Positions 8,858-17,513 of a stretch of 64,000 nucleotides of DNA are shown here, in pieces. The DNA is from Lacimicrobium alkaliphilum (GTDB taxonomy: Bacteria > Pseudomonadota > Gammaproteobacteria > Enterobacterales > Alteromonadaceae): NCBI RefSeq assembly GCF_002591895.1, contig NZ_NISX01000005.1:173180-237179 (forward strand). The letters are read 5' to 3'. Numbering within the stretch: the stretch's first letter is position 1; each line of letters opens with the position of its first letter. Under the pieces are notes generated by a model. It was not told the DNA's origin, searched no databases, and saw only the letters and a list, made by a program, of their open reading frames with translations. The translations under genes were made by a program, and so were the position numbers.

Positions 8858-9535
8858 TCAGACAAGTTGTGTCAGCAAAGCCCTGGCCGTTTCGGCAGAG
8901 GAGCCCGGATTCTGACCAGTAATCAGGCGACCATCCACCTGCACAAAACTGGTCCAGTCATCGCCCTTACTAAAACTTCCCCCCAGTGCCTGGAGCTTAT
9001 CCTCGAGTAAGAACGGCACAACATCAGTAAGTTGTACAGCTTGTTCTTCACTATTTGAAAAACCCGTCACTGACTTGCCTTTAACCAATGACACACCCTG
9101 ATTATTTTTAACTTGTGTCAAAACGGCAGGTGCGTGGCATACCGCCGCCACAGGTTTATCTGCCTGCAAGGTTTTGCTGATCAGATCGATGGAGTATTGA
9201 TCATGGGTCAAATCCCACAACGGCCCATGGCCCCCCGGATAAAACACTCCGTCAAAGTCTTCGGCATGAATATCACTCAACTTCTGTGTATGGGCCAGAT
9301 GATGCTGTGCCTGCTCGTCTCTTTCGAAACGCCTGGTATCATCCGTCTGAAACTCGTCACCTGTACTATTTGGATCAATGGGAGGCTGCCCTCCTTTTGG
9401 TGATGCCAGTACGATCTCTGCTCCTGCATCTTTAAATACATAATACGGGCTGGCAAATTCCTCCAGCCAAAAGCCGGTTTTCTGCCCCGTATCACCCAAT
9501 TTGTCATGTGATGTCAGTACCATAAGTATTTTCAT
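8858..9535 (-). CDS. DJ-1/PfpI family protein, class I glutamine amidotransferase-like (HchA-type)
   Basis: A 225-aa cytosolic protein with the DJ-1/PfpI fold. The nucleophile elbow AVCHAPAVL places Cys at 133 followed by His134. The conserved Glu of the first helix lies in GFWLEEFASP (E25), and GGHGPLWD at 101-108 is characteristic of the HchA/Hsp31-like branch. Members act as glyoxalase III or deglycase-like enzymes or chaperones; which applies here cannot be told. It is transcribed alone. The 194 bp to the regulator start at 8663 hold that gene's promoter. It has no obvious link to the surface genes on either side. Confidence 0.85.
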   Translation of the reverse strand: MKILMVLTSHDKLGDTGQKTGFWLEEFASPYYVFKDAGAEIVLASPKGGQPPIDPNSTGDEFQTDDTRRFERDEQAQHHLAHTQKLSDIHAEDFDGVFYPGGHGPLWDLTHDQYSIDLISKTLQADKPVAAVCHAPAVLTQVKNNQGVSLVKGKSVTGFSNSEEQAVQLTDVVPFLLEDKLQALGGSFSKGDDWTSFVQVDGRLITGQNPGSSAETARALLTQLV

Positions 9536-9674
9536 ATTTGTTTAATCTCCCGTTTTTCTGCATAGCAGATCGATATGTGACCAGCGAACTGGTTTTCACT
9601 GAAAACATATGGATAAAGTTTATAAGAACAGACCAATTGTATTGTTGATTTGGCAGGATTTAGATCACATCAGC

Positions 9675-9904
9675 CAGTATCTGTTAACGCCCCTGCAGTG
9701 CTGATTGTCAGAGTACTTTACGGCATTATACCTTGCTAGAAATGTCATATAGAAATCGATGTAAGAACTTAAATATCAATAGGTTAGGCAGTGTCTGTTA
9801 ATGCTCCCTGTAGTGCTGACTGTCAGAGTACTTTACAGCATATTTATACCTTAATAGAAACGTCATACAAAATCGATATAAACGATTATATATCAAACAG
9901 TTAG
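9675..9904. repeat. Imperfect tandem duplication, about 114 bp, upstream of a PEP-CTERM gene
   Basis: Unit 1 (about 9675-9786) and unit 2 (about 9789-9904) share in order CTGTTAA, GCAGTGCTGA or GTAGTGCTGA, TGTCAGAGTACTTTAC, TATACCTT, TAGAAA, ATCGAT, ATATCAA and GTTAG. No reading frame runs through them. They fill most of the 461-bp gap before the PEP-CTERM gene at 9997, so they may hold duplicated regulatory sites. Confidence 0.8.
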
Positions 9905-9910
9905 TCATCA

Positions 9911-9926
9911 CGGCCTGAAATTTGCT
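9911..9926 (+). promoter_or_regulatory. Candidate sigma-54 promoter for the PEP-CTERM gene at 9997
   Basis: The sequence CGGCCTGAAATTTGCT has GGC at the -24 position and TTGC at the -12 position, with exactly 10 nt between GG and GC. This matches the sigma-54 consensus except for the first base. It lies about 70 bp before the start codon. PEP-CTERM genes are controlled by sigma-54 with PrsK/PrsR in some bacteria, which makes the match plausible. Confidence 0.5.
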
Positions 9927-9996
9927 CAGACCTGATGCTTTAGTCAGTATTTTTCAATGAAAAATGCATTTTACTAGTTAATATTCAGGATAAATT

Positions 9997-10827
9997 ATGT
10001 TACCAAAAAATACGCTTGCGATGACCATAGGGTTACTGGCTTTATCGGGTTTTAATTCTTTGGCACAAGCTGAAGTCATAACGCAAAGATCTGCAATTGA
10101 AACAATTATATTGGCTGATACTTCAGGCAGTAATTTGTTGGAAACAAATAGTGCAAACTCCGAATATACACAAAACTATGAAGACGCTGCCGCAACCCTG
10201 GCATTAAGAGCCGATACTTCAGCAGGTGTAGTCGGTGCCAGCTCCTATTCAAAAGGTGACTCAGGGCAAGCTCTGGTTACTATTTTCGATACTATTGAGT
10301 TTTCCGGTTTACTGACACCCACTACGATCAGTTACAACCTCGGTGTTGATGGTAGTTTTTATACTGATTCGATATTTGATTCAGCCTACTTTCAGTCCTA
10401 TGTAAGGATTTACGACATTACGGGCATGCAAAGCTGGTTAGAAACCGAACCGTTTTTTGATGTTTTTGATGATACAGGACCGGTAGACAGCGCAAATGAA
10501 ATTAGCTACACCGGATTTTATCAAAGTTCTCAGGATGCTGGTGACGGTCTGTATTCTTTTGATGAGGTATTAAATGGATCCTTTACCGCTGAAGAAGGTA
10601 AAACCTATGGTATTGCTATTGTCGCCAATGCCTTTGCATCGGGTGAAAATGCCTATACCGACTTTCTTAATACCAGTACGTTCAGTTTTACCGATCTGGG
10701 CGGGGCGACATTTACATCAGGCTCTGGTGCTTTTCTGAACCCGACGTCAGTGCCTGAGCCATCGGGCCTGGCGATCTTAGGTTTAGGGCTGGCCGCGCTC
10801 GGTTTTCGCCGGATAAAACAATCCTGA
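9997..10827 (+). CDS. PEP-CTERM surface/exported protein, unknown function
   Basis: A 276-aa protein with a signal peptide at 1-25 (cleavage near LAQA). The body is acidic, serine/threonine-rich and predicted beta-rich. The C-terminal sorting signal, about residues 252-276, reads VPEPSGLAILGLGLAALGFR with a basic end (RRIKQS). No cohesin-like pattern or enzyme motif is apparent; the family is not recognised. The gene stands alone behind a tandem duplication (9675-9904) and a sigma-54-like element (9911-9926). The upstream and coding DNA looks more AT-rich than its neighbours. Confidence 0.8.
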   Translation: MLPKNTLAMTIGLLALSGFNSLAQAEVITQRSAIETIILADTSGSNLLETNSANSEYTQNYEDAAATLALRADTSAGVVGASSYSKGDSGQALVTIFDTIEFSGLLTPTTISYNLGVDGSFYTDSIFDSAYFQSYVRIYDITGMQSWLETEPFFDVFDDTGPVDSANEISYTGFYQSSQDAGDGLYSFDEVLNGSFTAEEGKTYGIAIVANAFASGENAYTDFLNTSTFSFTDLGGATFTSGSGAFLNPTSVPEPSGLAILGLGLAALGFRRIKQS

Positions 10828-11022
10828 ATGATGTCTGAAAAGGGGTTGTTGTTAAACATGCCTGCAGGGGTATTGCCTGAAATAACCTTGCAAAAAAACT
10901 AACTTCAACCCACTTTCACCTGTTCACGACTATGCCATATCAGACATTAACCAGCCTGGTGCTTATCAGTAGAAACCAACAAGAAGCGAGAGCCAGCTGT
11001 TTAGAGGGGTTTGGGGGATTAC

Positions 11023-11499
11023 CTACGACTCTGCGACTATGGGATCCTGACCCCGGTCATTGTGGCTGTTGATCTCTCCCCAGACCTGATACGTCCCCAC
11101 CGCATACAGCAGGCCAATTCCCAGACAAATACCTGAACTGACCAGCCAGAACGTCAGACTGTTTTCCGGGAACATGGGCATCAGCCAGAAAAACGCCACC
11201 CCCCGAATCAGATAAACGCTGGTAATAGCGCACAATGCAAACCGAAGAAATGGCAGGCGAAAAATCACTCCTGCACCAGATAAAGCGTACAAGCCCCAGG
11301 CCACCAACACCATAACCAGTACGGAGGTAACAATGGTTGGATACCACAGCCCTTTCTCAGCCATTTTCGCCATTTGCTCACCCGCGCCAAAAAATCGATA
11401 CGCATCAGCCCCAAAAACGATGCACCCCAGATGGGAAAGCGCAGCAGCGAAACTGCAAAACGCACCAATGATTAACAGGGGATTTTTATCTGAGAACAT
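11023..11499 (-). CDS. Four-helix membrane protein, unknown function
   Basis: A 158-aa protein with four predicted membrane helices (about 8-28, 54-76, 85-105 and 117-137). The loop after helix 1 holds LGCIVFGADAYRFFGAGEQM and leads into GLWYPTIVTS. I recognise no characterised function. A decayed copy of the same family lies about 1.4 kb away at 12811-12945, retaining GLWYPTIVTS exactly, so the gene was once duplicated. The start ATG at 11499 has no strong ribosome-binding site but begins a natural N-terminus for the first helix. Confidence 0.7.
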   Translation of the reverse strand: MFSDKNPLLIIGAFCSFAAALSHLGCIVFGADAYRFFGAGEQMAKMAEKGLWYPTIVTSVLVMVLVAWGLYALSGAGVIFRLPFLRFALCAITSVYLIRGVAFFWLMPMFPENSLTFWLVSSGICLGIGLLYAVGTYQVWGEINSHNDRGQDPIVAES

Positions 11500-11720
11500 G
11501 CTATTTCCTTATGTGTCTGCACGTTAAGTTACGCTGTAAGCCAATGACAACAAAGCCATTTTTTAACATGTTCGCAATCACTTCACCATCTTTACAAACT
11601 TTTATTGTTGTCTTTTCAGTACAGTTTGATGGTATTGCTGAAGGCAGCGTGCGGATAAAGTGAATGATTGATTAGGTTTTTGGTGTGACTGGCCATCGGG
11701 TCCCCCTTCTCTGGAGGGCC

Positions 11721-12413
11721 TTACTCTGCCTCTAGTTGCCGGATAAGCTCATCTGCACTCATTACTTGTGCATACCGCTCATTCAGGGTCAGCAATGTGG
11801 CTTTATGCAGTTCTTTGGTGATGGCGGCGGTGCAGTCTGAAATCAGCGATACCTGAAAACCAAGATCACTGGCACTACGAACTGCACTGCTGATACATTC
11901 GTTGGTGTAGACACCCGCAATATAGAGTTCGCTGATGCAAAGATTACGCAGCACACTCTCAATATTAGTAGCGATAAATACACCACTGGCCGTTTTACTG
12001 AGCACAATCTCGTCATCGACAGGCGCCACTTCCGGAAGGAACTCAGCAAGTTTGGAGCCCGGAGGGGCATGCAGCCCAAGCCTTTTATGTTCAAGACTGC
12101 GATCTCGCCCATCCTCAGTAAGGGACTGAATATGGATATGAATGACTTCATGATCGTTAGCCCGGAAGTATTCCTGAAGCTTGCTGACATTGGGTACGAC
12201 GGTATCGCGAACACGCCTGAGATAGTACTGAATAGCATCTTCAGAAACCCCGGATTTACGGTGACTTTCGAAAACCCCGTAACCTTCTGCGCAGCCCAGG
12301 TATTGCAAGTCAATACACAACAATGCCTTTTGCCAGCTTTCGCAAAGCGGGCTACCCTGCTTTTTCTGATGTGACCCCAGAGGCCCGGGCTGAAAGCGTT
12401 TATCAGGTTCCAT
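11721..12413 (-). CDS. Isochorismatase-like cysteine hydrolase
   Basis: A 230-aa protein with the isochorismatase-fold catalytic triad in order: Asp35 in LLCIDLQY, Lys140 in LSKTASGVF, and Cys173 in VYTNECI. Such enzymes hydrolyse amides (nicotinamidase, carbamoylases, biuret hydrolase) or isochorismate. The substrate cannot be assigned from sequence. The N-terminal 25 residues are polar and not part of the fold. It is monocistronic, with no biosynthetic partner next to it. GAG-rich sequence precedes the ATG at 12413. Confidence 0.85.
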   Translation of the reverse strand: MEPDKRFQPGPLGSHQKKQGSPLCESWQKALLCIDLQYLGCAEGYGVFESHRKSGVSEDAIQYYLRRVRDTVVPNVSKLQEYFRANDHEVIHIHIQSLTEDGRDRSLEHKRLGLHAPPGSKLAEFLPEVAPVDDEIVLSKTASGVFIATNIESVLRNLCISELYIAGVYTNECISSAVRSASDLGFQVSLISDCTAAITKELHKATLLTLNERYAQVMSADELIRQLEAE

Positions 12414-12810
12414 TCGATTCTCCTTACTCTGTGGAATCTTTGGGATGCGGGCTTATCAAGATGTGCCCTGAATGAGTATTTCCAGAGCTTTGAGTCTGGC
12501 AATGTATGAGCCCTGAACGCCTCGTCCGTGATGATTACATCACATGACTATCAGGCCGGGAGCCCTTAACATCATTGATGACCACCCGATTTTCAGGGGG
12601 CCAAGACACTCCAGATGAATAAATCCAGATTTATCCTCATGCCCGTTAGCATAGCTTACTTTGAATCCTTAATTAACATTACACGGAACACACAAAGGCC
12701 CCAATAAAACCGAGACTAAAGGTTAATTAAAAAGAAGAGTTCACAGCAGATAGTTTGCGCTAATGGCGCACAAACCATTACGAGGTATACCTGACCCTTG
12801 CACCCGATCA

Positions 12811-12945
12811 GGCATTGCGTGACCAGAACAGCAGTACTATCACTAATAAAGAAGTGACAATGGTCGGGTACCACAGTCCCTGCTCTGTCATACTCGCCAT
12901 GTATTCATCGGCACCCAGCAAACAATGCAGCCAAGATGTACCGGG
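12811..12945 (-). pseudogene. Decayed fragment of the 11023-11499 membrane-protein family
   Basis: Read on the minus strand, this stretch encodes LLGADEYMASMTEQ followed by GLWYPTIVTSLLVIVLLFW. It aligns with residues about 27-70 of the protein at 11023-11499 (VFGADAYRFFGAGEQMAKMAEK, then GLWYPTIVTSVLVMVLVAW). No start codon or full frame surrounds it. The remaining 620 bp between the neighbouring genes hold nothing else I recognise. Confidence 0.75.
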
Positions 12946-13035
12946 GCTGTAATAAAGTTGCAAATAGAACAAGTGATTAAGAGCGTATTATTACCCGCTT
13001 GCGTGTTTTCCTAAGAGTGAACATTACCAAGCGAT

Positions 13036-13749
13036 TCATTTACCAATATTCCGTTGCCATTCCTCGGCATCGACTCCCCTAAAAATCAACCATAGCGCGC
13101 AGGTAAGCTCTGCGATAAAAGAAAGTACCAATATGGGAAATACAACATCAGACAAAGAAGGTGCGATCAGCAACGTAAGGCTGTTGAGCAGATAACTTAA
13201 TCCAGCGATGGTCATTAACACACCAATAAATTTTGGGAAATAGTCAGCACAATAGATCAGAAAGCCATATCCGACACAGGCAAAGCCAAAGAAGACTAGC
13301 CCAAGAGCAAAACCGTAATCATGTATATCCAACAATAACATCACCTGAGAACTGACTTGGTCCGACTCAAAAGCCAACATATACTGCGAATCATTCATCA
13401 TTATCAACGGCACTAAAAGCACCAGCTTATTGGCAACCAGCACGGCCGTCTGGGCCAGATTAAACGCGACCGAAACCAGAGCCAGTAGTTTATTAACCGG
13501 CTTTAGCAGGAAATACAGTATTACCATCACAGGAATATCCAGCGCGTGCATCATCACATCGCCGGCAATTCCGAGCCGCCATATATCGCTGGCTTCCAGG
13601 ATATTGCTGGCAGTTAAGGCTGCATTATCAAAGTCTACCAGACCGTCCCTGATAAAAAGCTGGCCGGTAATACCAAAGCCAATAATCAATAGATACGCAA
13701 TGCCGGCAATTCTGGTATAAGAATTGGGTGAGTCGATAATGGATTTCAT
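13036..13749 (-). CDS. DUF4386-like integral membrane protein
   Basis: A 237-aa protein with six predicted membrane helices. The N-terminus YTRIAGIAYLLIIGFGI, the ASDIWRLGI segment and the later helix spacing match the DUF4386 family, which has no assigned biochemical role. It lies 16 bp downstream of the 135-aa membrane protein at 13766-14173 on the same strand, so the two are probably cotranscribed, and both are downstream of an AraC-type regulator. I infer a membrane-associated function without further detail. Confidence 0.7.
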   Translation of the reverse strand: MKSIIDSPNSYTRIAGIAYLLIIGFGITGQLFIRDGLVDFDNAALTASNILEASDIWRLGIAGDVMMHALDIPVMVILYFLLKPVNKLLALVSVAFNLAQTAVLVANKLVLLVPLIMMNDSQYMLAFESDQVSSQVMLLLDIHDYGFALGLVFFGFACVGYGFLIYCADYFPKFIGVLMTIAGLSYLLNSLTLLIAPSLSDVVFPILVLSFIAELTCALWLIFRGVDAEEWQRNIGK

Positions 13750-13765
13750 CGATGGCTTCCTTTAA

Positions 13766-14173
13766 TTATCTAATTATCCAGGGCTCGCTCTTAGCTTTTA
13801 TATACCGTTCAAACACATATCCCCAGGGTAAAACAATGGGCACCAGCACCAGGCCGATAACACAGGCAAACAAGGTTTCAGCGGCATAGGAGTCAAGGCC
13901 GGTATCCAGCCACATCCGGTATGCGAAGGCCACGACCCAAATCAGCTTCCAGAGAAACTCGAAAATCAGCAGAGGTAACATTTTTAGCGGGTACCTGAGC
14001 CCAAGCAAGCACATCATGCCCAGTGCGCCCAGCAAAGCAGAGACCACAGTATGCACATCAGCCTGGCTACCCGATGGAAACAATATTTCCGGCCAAATAG
14101 TCAAACCAAGCCCAACGGCAATCAGTAAATACATTCCCCTGAGCAGATTTAGCCTCAGCGCCGACACTTCCAT
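13766..14173 (-). CDS. Small four-helix membrane protein, unknown function
   Basis: A 135-aa hydrophobic protein with four predicted helices (about 10-27, 42-60, 65-85 and 98-120). The last loop carries YVFERYIKAKSEPW. It is not recognised beyond being a conserved-looking membrane protein. It lies 94 bp after the AraC-type regulator and 16 bp before the DUF4386-like gene, all on the minus strand, so the three may form one transcription unit. Confidence 0.6.
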   Translation of the reverse strand: MEVSALRLNLLRGMYLLIAVGLGLTIWPEILFPSGSQADVHTVVSALLGALGMMCLLGLRYPLKMLPLLIFEFLWKLIWVVAFAYRMWLDTGLDSYAAETLFACVIGLVLVPIVLPWGYVFERYIKAKSEPWIIR

Positions 14174-14267
14174 AATGCTTCCTCCGGGAAATATGCTTCA
14201 GACAGCCAGATCATCATTTGAACTTTCATATACCCCTTTAAACAATCCCTGAACGTTGATAACCAGC

Positions 14268-15359
14268 CTACTCAGAACAAACCAGTTCTGTGGGTGATGA
14301 CGATGATTCACTCAAATAGCTGACACGATACTGATTTGGCGTTTGCCCGAATTCGGCCTTAAAAGCCCTTGTAAAAGGCCCTACTGAGGCAAAGCCGCTT
14401 TCCATGCCAACCACCGCCACCGGCCAGTGTCGGTTAGCCGGGTCTTCCAGCAACGCTCTGGCGTGATAAACCCGCAGTGTATTAACGTGATGATTGAAAT
14501 TCTGCGCCCTGAGTTGTTCGCGCATAACCCGGCTGACGCGGTATTCCGGCACATCCAGTGCCCGGGCGATATCACTGACCCGTAAATTGGGTTGCAAATA
14601 CTGCTGTTGTTGTTGCAGTCGGCGGGTAATTTCCTCAGCCAGCAGCATATCATTTTCATGGCCGGGCGCTGATACCATTGAGTCAGCCAGCCCTTGGGCT
14701 TCTGTCCCGCTTTTGGCTGTGTGAGACTTCCACAGGATCAATATCTGAGTAACCAGCATAATCTGAATAGCACTGATAGTCGCCAGCAGATGGTGCCAGT
14801 AGCCTTCATTTTGCGGCGTACTTATCAGTTTTAACACCACGGTACAGGCTAATAACCCACCACAAAAACTGGCCAGAAACAGCAGCTGTTGCTGCAATTG
14901 CTGGCCCCTGGCGCGGCGCAACCCCCGGCACCCTTCCCATACGCTCAGCACCAGCAGGGTTGAGGAAACCAGGTTAAGCATTTCTGACAGCGCCGAACGT
15001 GTTCCCAGGAATGTATCCGGCGCCAGTTGCTGAGACCAGGAAAAGCCGTGAGACAGAATAATCATCAACGCAACACTGGCCGCCAACAGATAATGCCGCA
15101 GCGCCAGCCCGTCGCTACCCCGGTGCAATGCACGGGCAACCAGCCAATAGCCGTTACAGGTAGCAAAGCCACCCATGGCAATCAGAAATTGGTAATCCCC
15201 CAGACTACTCCCCGCGCTCAACCGGGTGGCGGCACACATGGCCATAGAACCGCAAAACAGAGCGAATAAAAGATGTAGCGGCTGCTTATCACGCACCCAT
15301 AGCTGAGCAATCAACAAACCCAGGCTGATGATCAGTTGCAGCGTATATAGCTGAGTCAT
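14268..15359 (-). CDS. AraC-family regulator with N-terminal seven-helix membrane domain
   Basis: A 363-aa protein. Residues 1-215 contain about seven hydrophobic helices. Residues 255-350 form an AraC/XylS DNA-binding domain with two HTH motifs: LRVSDIARALDVPEYRVSRV, and the second ending in FASVGPFTRAFKAEFGQTPN. The signature GFASxGxFxRAFK...GxTPxQYR is clear. Such 7TM-AraC proteins are thought to sense a membrane or external signal directly. It is divergent from the DUF2306 gene at 15558, with a strong palindrome in between (15465-15487), and upstream of two small membrane protein genes on its own strand. Its targets are not known. Confidence 0.85.
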   Translation of the reverse strand: MTQLYTLQLIISLGLLIAQLWVRDKQPLHLLFALFCGSMAMCAATRLSAGSSLGDYQFLIAMGGFATCNGYWLVARALHRGSDGLALRHYLLAASVALMIILSHGFSWSQQLAPDTFLGTRSALSEMLNLVSSTLLVLSVWEGCRGLRRARGQQLQQQLLFLASFCGGLLACTVVLKLISTPQNEGYWHHLLATISAIQIMLVTQILILWKSHTAKSGTEAQGLADSMVSAPGHENDMLLAEEITRRLQQQQQYLQPNLRVSDIARALDVPEYRVSRVMREQLRAQNFNHHVNTLRVYHARALLEDPANRHWPVAVVGMESGFASVGPFTRAFKAEFGQTPNQYRVSYLSESSSSPTELVCSE

Positions 15360-15464
15360 ATCGTATCCACGGAGATTTTCAGAGCCAGTTAACCTGCACT
15401 TATCCTATGCGGGGTGCCTGTTGGATGCAAAAAGTGAATGTTACGGGGTATGTCAGAATTTTAT

Positions 15465-15487
15465 GCGCCGAATTTCGAATTCGGCGC
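15465..15487. promoter_or_regulatory. Perfect palindrome between araC-type and DUF2306 genes
   Basis: Arms GCGCCGAATT (15465-15474) and AATTCGGCGC (15478-15487) are perfect 10-bp complements around TCG. It lies 105 bp from the regulator start and about 70 bp before the DUF2306 start. It is a candidate operator or a small hairpin. No U-tract follows, so a terminator is unlikely. Confidence 0.5.
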
Positions 15488-15557
15488 GATAACAGGCCAT
15501 TTTGCTGACAGTATTGCGACGTACAGATGATTCAACGGTCAATGCTGAGGAAACAAT

Positions 15558-16394
15558 ATGACTGATATCACAATTGAGGCCAACACGCCTGCCTGCCAGA
15601 AGCGCAAACCCGACTGGCTCTCCCTTTCTGCAAAGACCTGGTTTATCGTCACGGCTATCGGCCAGTGGCTGTTCGTAGCATACATAGTGGGCTATTACGG
15701 CCTGCGTTTTGCTGAAGGTGGTGTGGGTGGCTTTGCAGGAACCCATCTGGCAAATGGCTTTATCGCCGGAGACAGTATGGGCAACATGGCTCTGGCCATC
15801 CATATTCTGGTGGCGGGTCTGATTATTGCCGCCGGCCAAATCCAGCTGGTGCCAGCCATCCGTAATAAGCTGCCCCTTTTGCACCGTTGTAGCGGCTGGT
15901 TCTTTATGATCGCTTCGGTGATTGTCAGTATCGCTGGATTTTACCTCACCTGGTCGCGGGAACGGGTCATCGGTTCACTGATCCAGGATATTGGCGTCTC
16001 CGGCAGCGGGGTGTTGGTAATGCTTTTTGTACCCATCGCCCTTTATTATGCCATCAAACGCAACTTTGCCGCACACCGTCGCTGGGCATTAAGGCTGTTT
16101 ATGGTGGTCAGCGCGGTGTGGTTTCTGCGCTTAATGATATATGGCTGGTTTATGACCACCGGCGGCATCGGCATCGACGGCAAGACATTTTCCGGCCCCT
16201 TCCTCGAAGTGGTGTCCTTTGCCCAATATTTGCTGCCGCTGGCGCTGCTGGAACTGTATTTCTGGGCACAGAAGCCAAAGAATAAACCCCACCAGGGTGC
16301 CGTGGCCGCTGTCATATTCCTTGTATCAGCCGCGATGGCAATTGGTGTATTTGCCATCAGCAGCGCTTCCTGGATCCCCAAAATCGGGGCATAG
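15558..16394 (+). CDS. DUF2306-like membrane protein
   Basis: A 278-aa protein with about seven membrane helices. The HRCSGWFFMIASVIVSIAG segment (family pattern LHRxxGW), the IPxALYYAIKRNFAAHRRWALR stretch and the late LRLMIYGWFM helix fit DUF2306, a family related to cytochrome-b-like four-helix proteins with conserved histidines (here in AIHIL, LLHRC and AAHRRW). Function is unknown. A GAGGAAACA ribosome-binding site precedes the ATG. It is divergent from the 7TM-AraC gene and may be its target. Confidence 0.7.
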   Translation: MTDITIEANTPACQKRKPDWLSLSAKTWFIVTAIGQWLFVAYIVGYYGLRFAEGGVGGFAGTHLANGFIAGDSMGNMALAIHILVAGLIIAAGQIQLVPAIRNKLPLLHRCSGWFFMIASVIVSIAGFYLTWSRERVIGSLIQDIGVSGSGVLVMLFVPIALYYAIKRNFAAHRRWALRLFMVVSAVWFLRLMIYGWFMTTGGIGIDGKTFSGPFLEVVSFAQYLLPLALLELYFWAQKPKNKPHQGAVAAVIFLVSAAMAIGVFAISSASWIPKIGA

Positions 16395-16505
16395 ATAGAG
16401 AGAAGCGCTGGCTGGATAAATTCATCCCTACAGTTGAGTGGGTGCCCGGATCATGTGGGTACCCCCTTCCCTTCACACTTTACTTCTCACTGTCCGCCTC
16501 TTCTA

Positions 16506-16943
16506 TCAGAATAAATCCAATCCAGGTATAGCCGCCTGTTGCGGATACAGACAATGATGCAAGTAAATAGCTAAACCCGCATCACCCGTCCACAAGGTGT
16601 ATCGCCCCTGACCATAGGCTAAACGGTCATTCTGATACTGTTTAATAGCATGCATGGCGAATTTTCTCGCCCTATCAAGCCAGACTTTGTTGCCCCATCG
16701 GTGATAAAGATACAAAAATGCATAGCCGTTACCGGCTGTGCCGTGACAAATGTTTGAGCCTTTTTCTGCATCCAGCGGATGTGTTGGCCAGCAAGCATCC
16801 GGCAACAGTGATGTCTCGATGTCATCGATAATAGACAGAGTTGCCTGCTGAACAGCATACTCGTTCCATACACTGCTGCAAAGCGCTTCATGGCGGGATG
16901 ATTCAAATAGCATCGGTCTGGAAAATCCAGTAGAGAGAAACAC
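16506..16943 (-). pseudogene. C-terminal fragment of a LanC-like protein
   Basis: The 145-codon frame carries the LanC-type zinc motif ICHGTAGNGYAFL (Cys-His pair) and the late WTGDAGLAIYLHHC segment. These normally sit in the last third of an approximately 400-aa alpha-toroid lanthionine-synthetase-like protein. Everything before about 30 residues upstream of the CHG motif is missing, including the first zinc-ligand region, so the barrel cannot close. No precursor peptide, LanB/LanM or exporter is nearby. It is either a remnant or a deletion product. It lies 32 bp downstream of the toxin gene on the same strand, which could give it residual transcription. Confidence 0.7.
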
Positions 16944-16975
16944 AAAACGCAGCCTGGCAGTTCAGCTTAGCCATA

Positions 16976-17260
16976 TCAGATTCGCTTTTTCACAGAAGAA
17001 TAAACCTGGCCTTTGTTTCGCTTACCAACAGCCAGCACATAAACAAGTAGTTCATCATCTGTGACCTCATAGGCCAGTCGGTATCCCGCGGAGCGAAGCT
17101 TGATCTTGTATACTGAGTCATAACCGCTCAGTTTATCCGCAGGCACCCGTGGATTTTCCAGTCTCTGTGCAAGTTTCTTTTTAAACTGACTTTTTATGGG
17201 AGCAGCAAGTTTCTCCCACTCCTTCAAGGCTGCAGGGAGAAATCGCAGCTTATAGGTCAT
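16976..17260 (-). CDS. RelE/StbE-family toxin
   Basis: A 94-aa basic protein with the RelE/ParE fold. Signs are the opening strand YKLRFLPAALKEWEKL, the helix KKKLAQRLENPRVPADKL, the strand LRSAGYRLAYEV and the end VYVLAVGKRN. RelE-type toxins cleave mRNA in the ribosomal A site. The gene start overlaps the 3' end of the antitoxin gene by 11 bp, the usual translational coupling of these modules. The family call is firm; activity is not shown. Confidence 0.85.
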   Translation of the reverse strand: MTYKLRFLPAALKEWEKLAAPIKSQFKKKLAQRLENPRVPADKLSGYDSVYKIKLRSAGYRLAYEVTDDELLVYVLAVGKRNKGQVYSSVKKRI

Positions 17261-17501
17261 CCAGCGACACCGCTATGGCTTGATCTTTGTCACCACGGCG
17301 CTGTTCTACCAGTTTAGCCAGTTCATAATCGTCAATCATGTCCATCAGAGCTTCATAGGTCTCTGCCGGGATCAAATATGCCGCGGGCTTGTTATGGTTT
17401 AGCACCGCAATCGGCGAACCGCTGGCCTGGGAAAGCAAGGAAGATGGATTTTTCTTTAATTCTGAGATACTTACAGAAAAATCAGCTAACACCTGACGCA
17501 T
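17250..17501 (-). CDS. Phd/YefM-family antitoxin (StbD-like)
   Basis: An 83-aa protein with the StbD-type N-terminal DNA-binding region (FSVSISELKKNPSSLL, then GSPIAVLNHNKPAAYLIPAE) and an acidic C-terminal tail that would bind the toxin (LVEQRRGDKDQAIAVSLDDL). It is the first gene of the module. A TAAGAC/GTCTTA inverted repeat at 17514-17535 lies 12-34 bp ahead of its start and is the likely autoregulatory operator. Confidence 0.85.
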   Translation of the reverse strand: MRQVLADFSVSISELKKNPSSLLSQASGSPIAVLNHNKPAAYLIPAETYEALMDMIDDYELAKLVEQRRGDKDQAIAVSLDDL

Positions 17502-17513
17502 AATGACCTTTAT

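Noticed and set aside
16506..16943. Lanthipeptide biosynthetic cluster
   Set aside because: Only a C-terminal LanC fragment is present. No precursor, dehydratase, protease or transporter gene is nearby.
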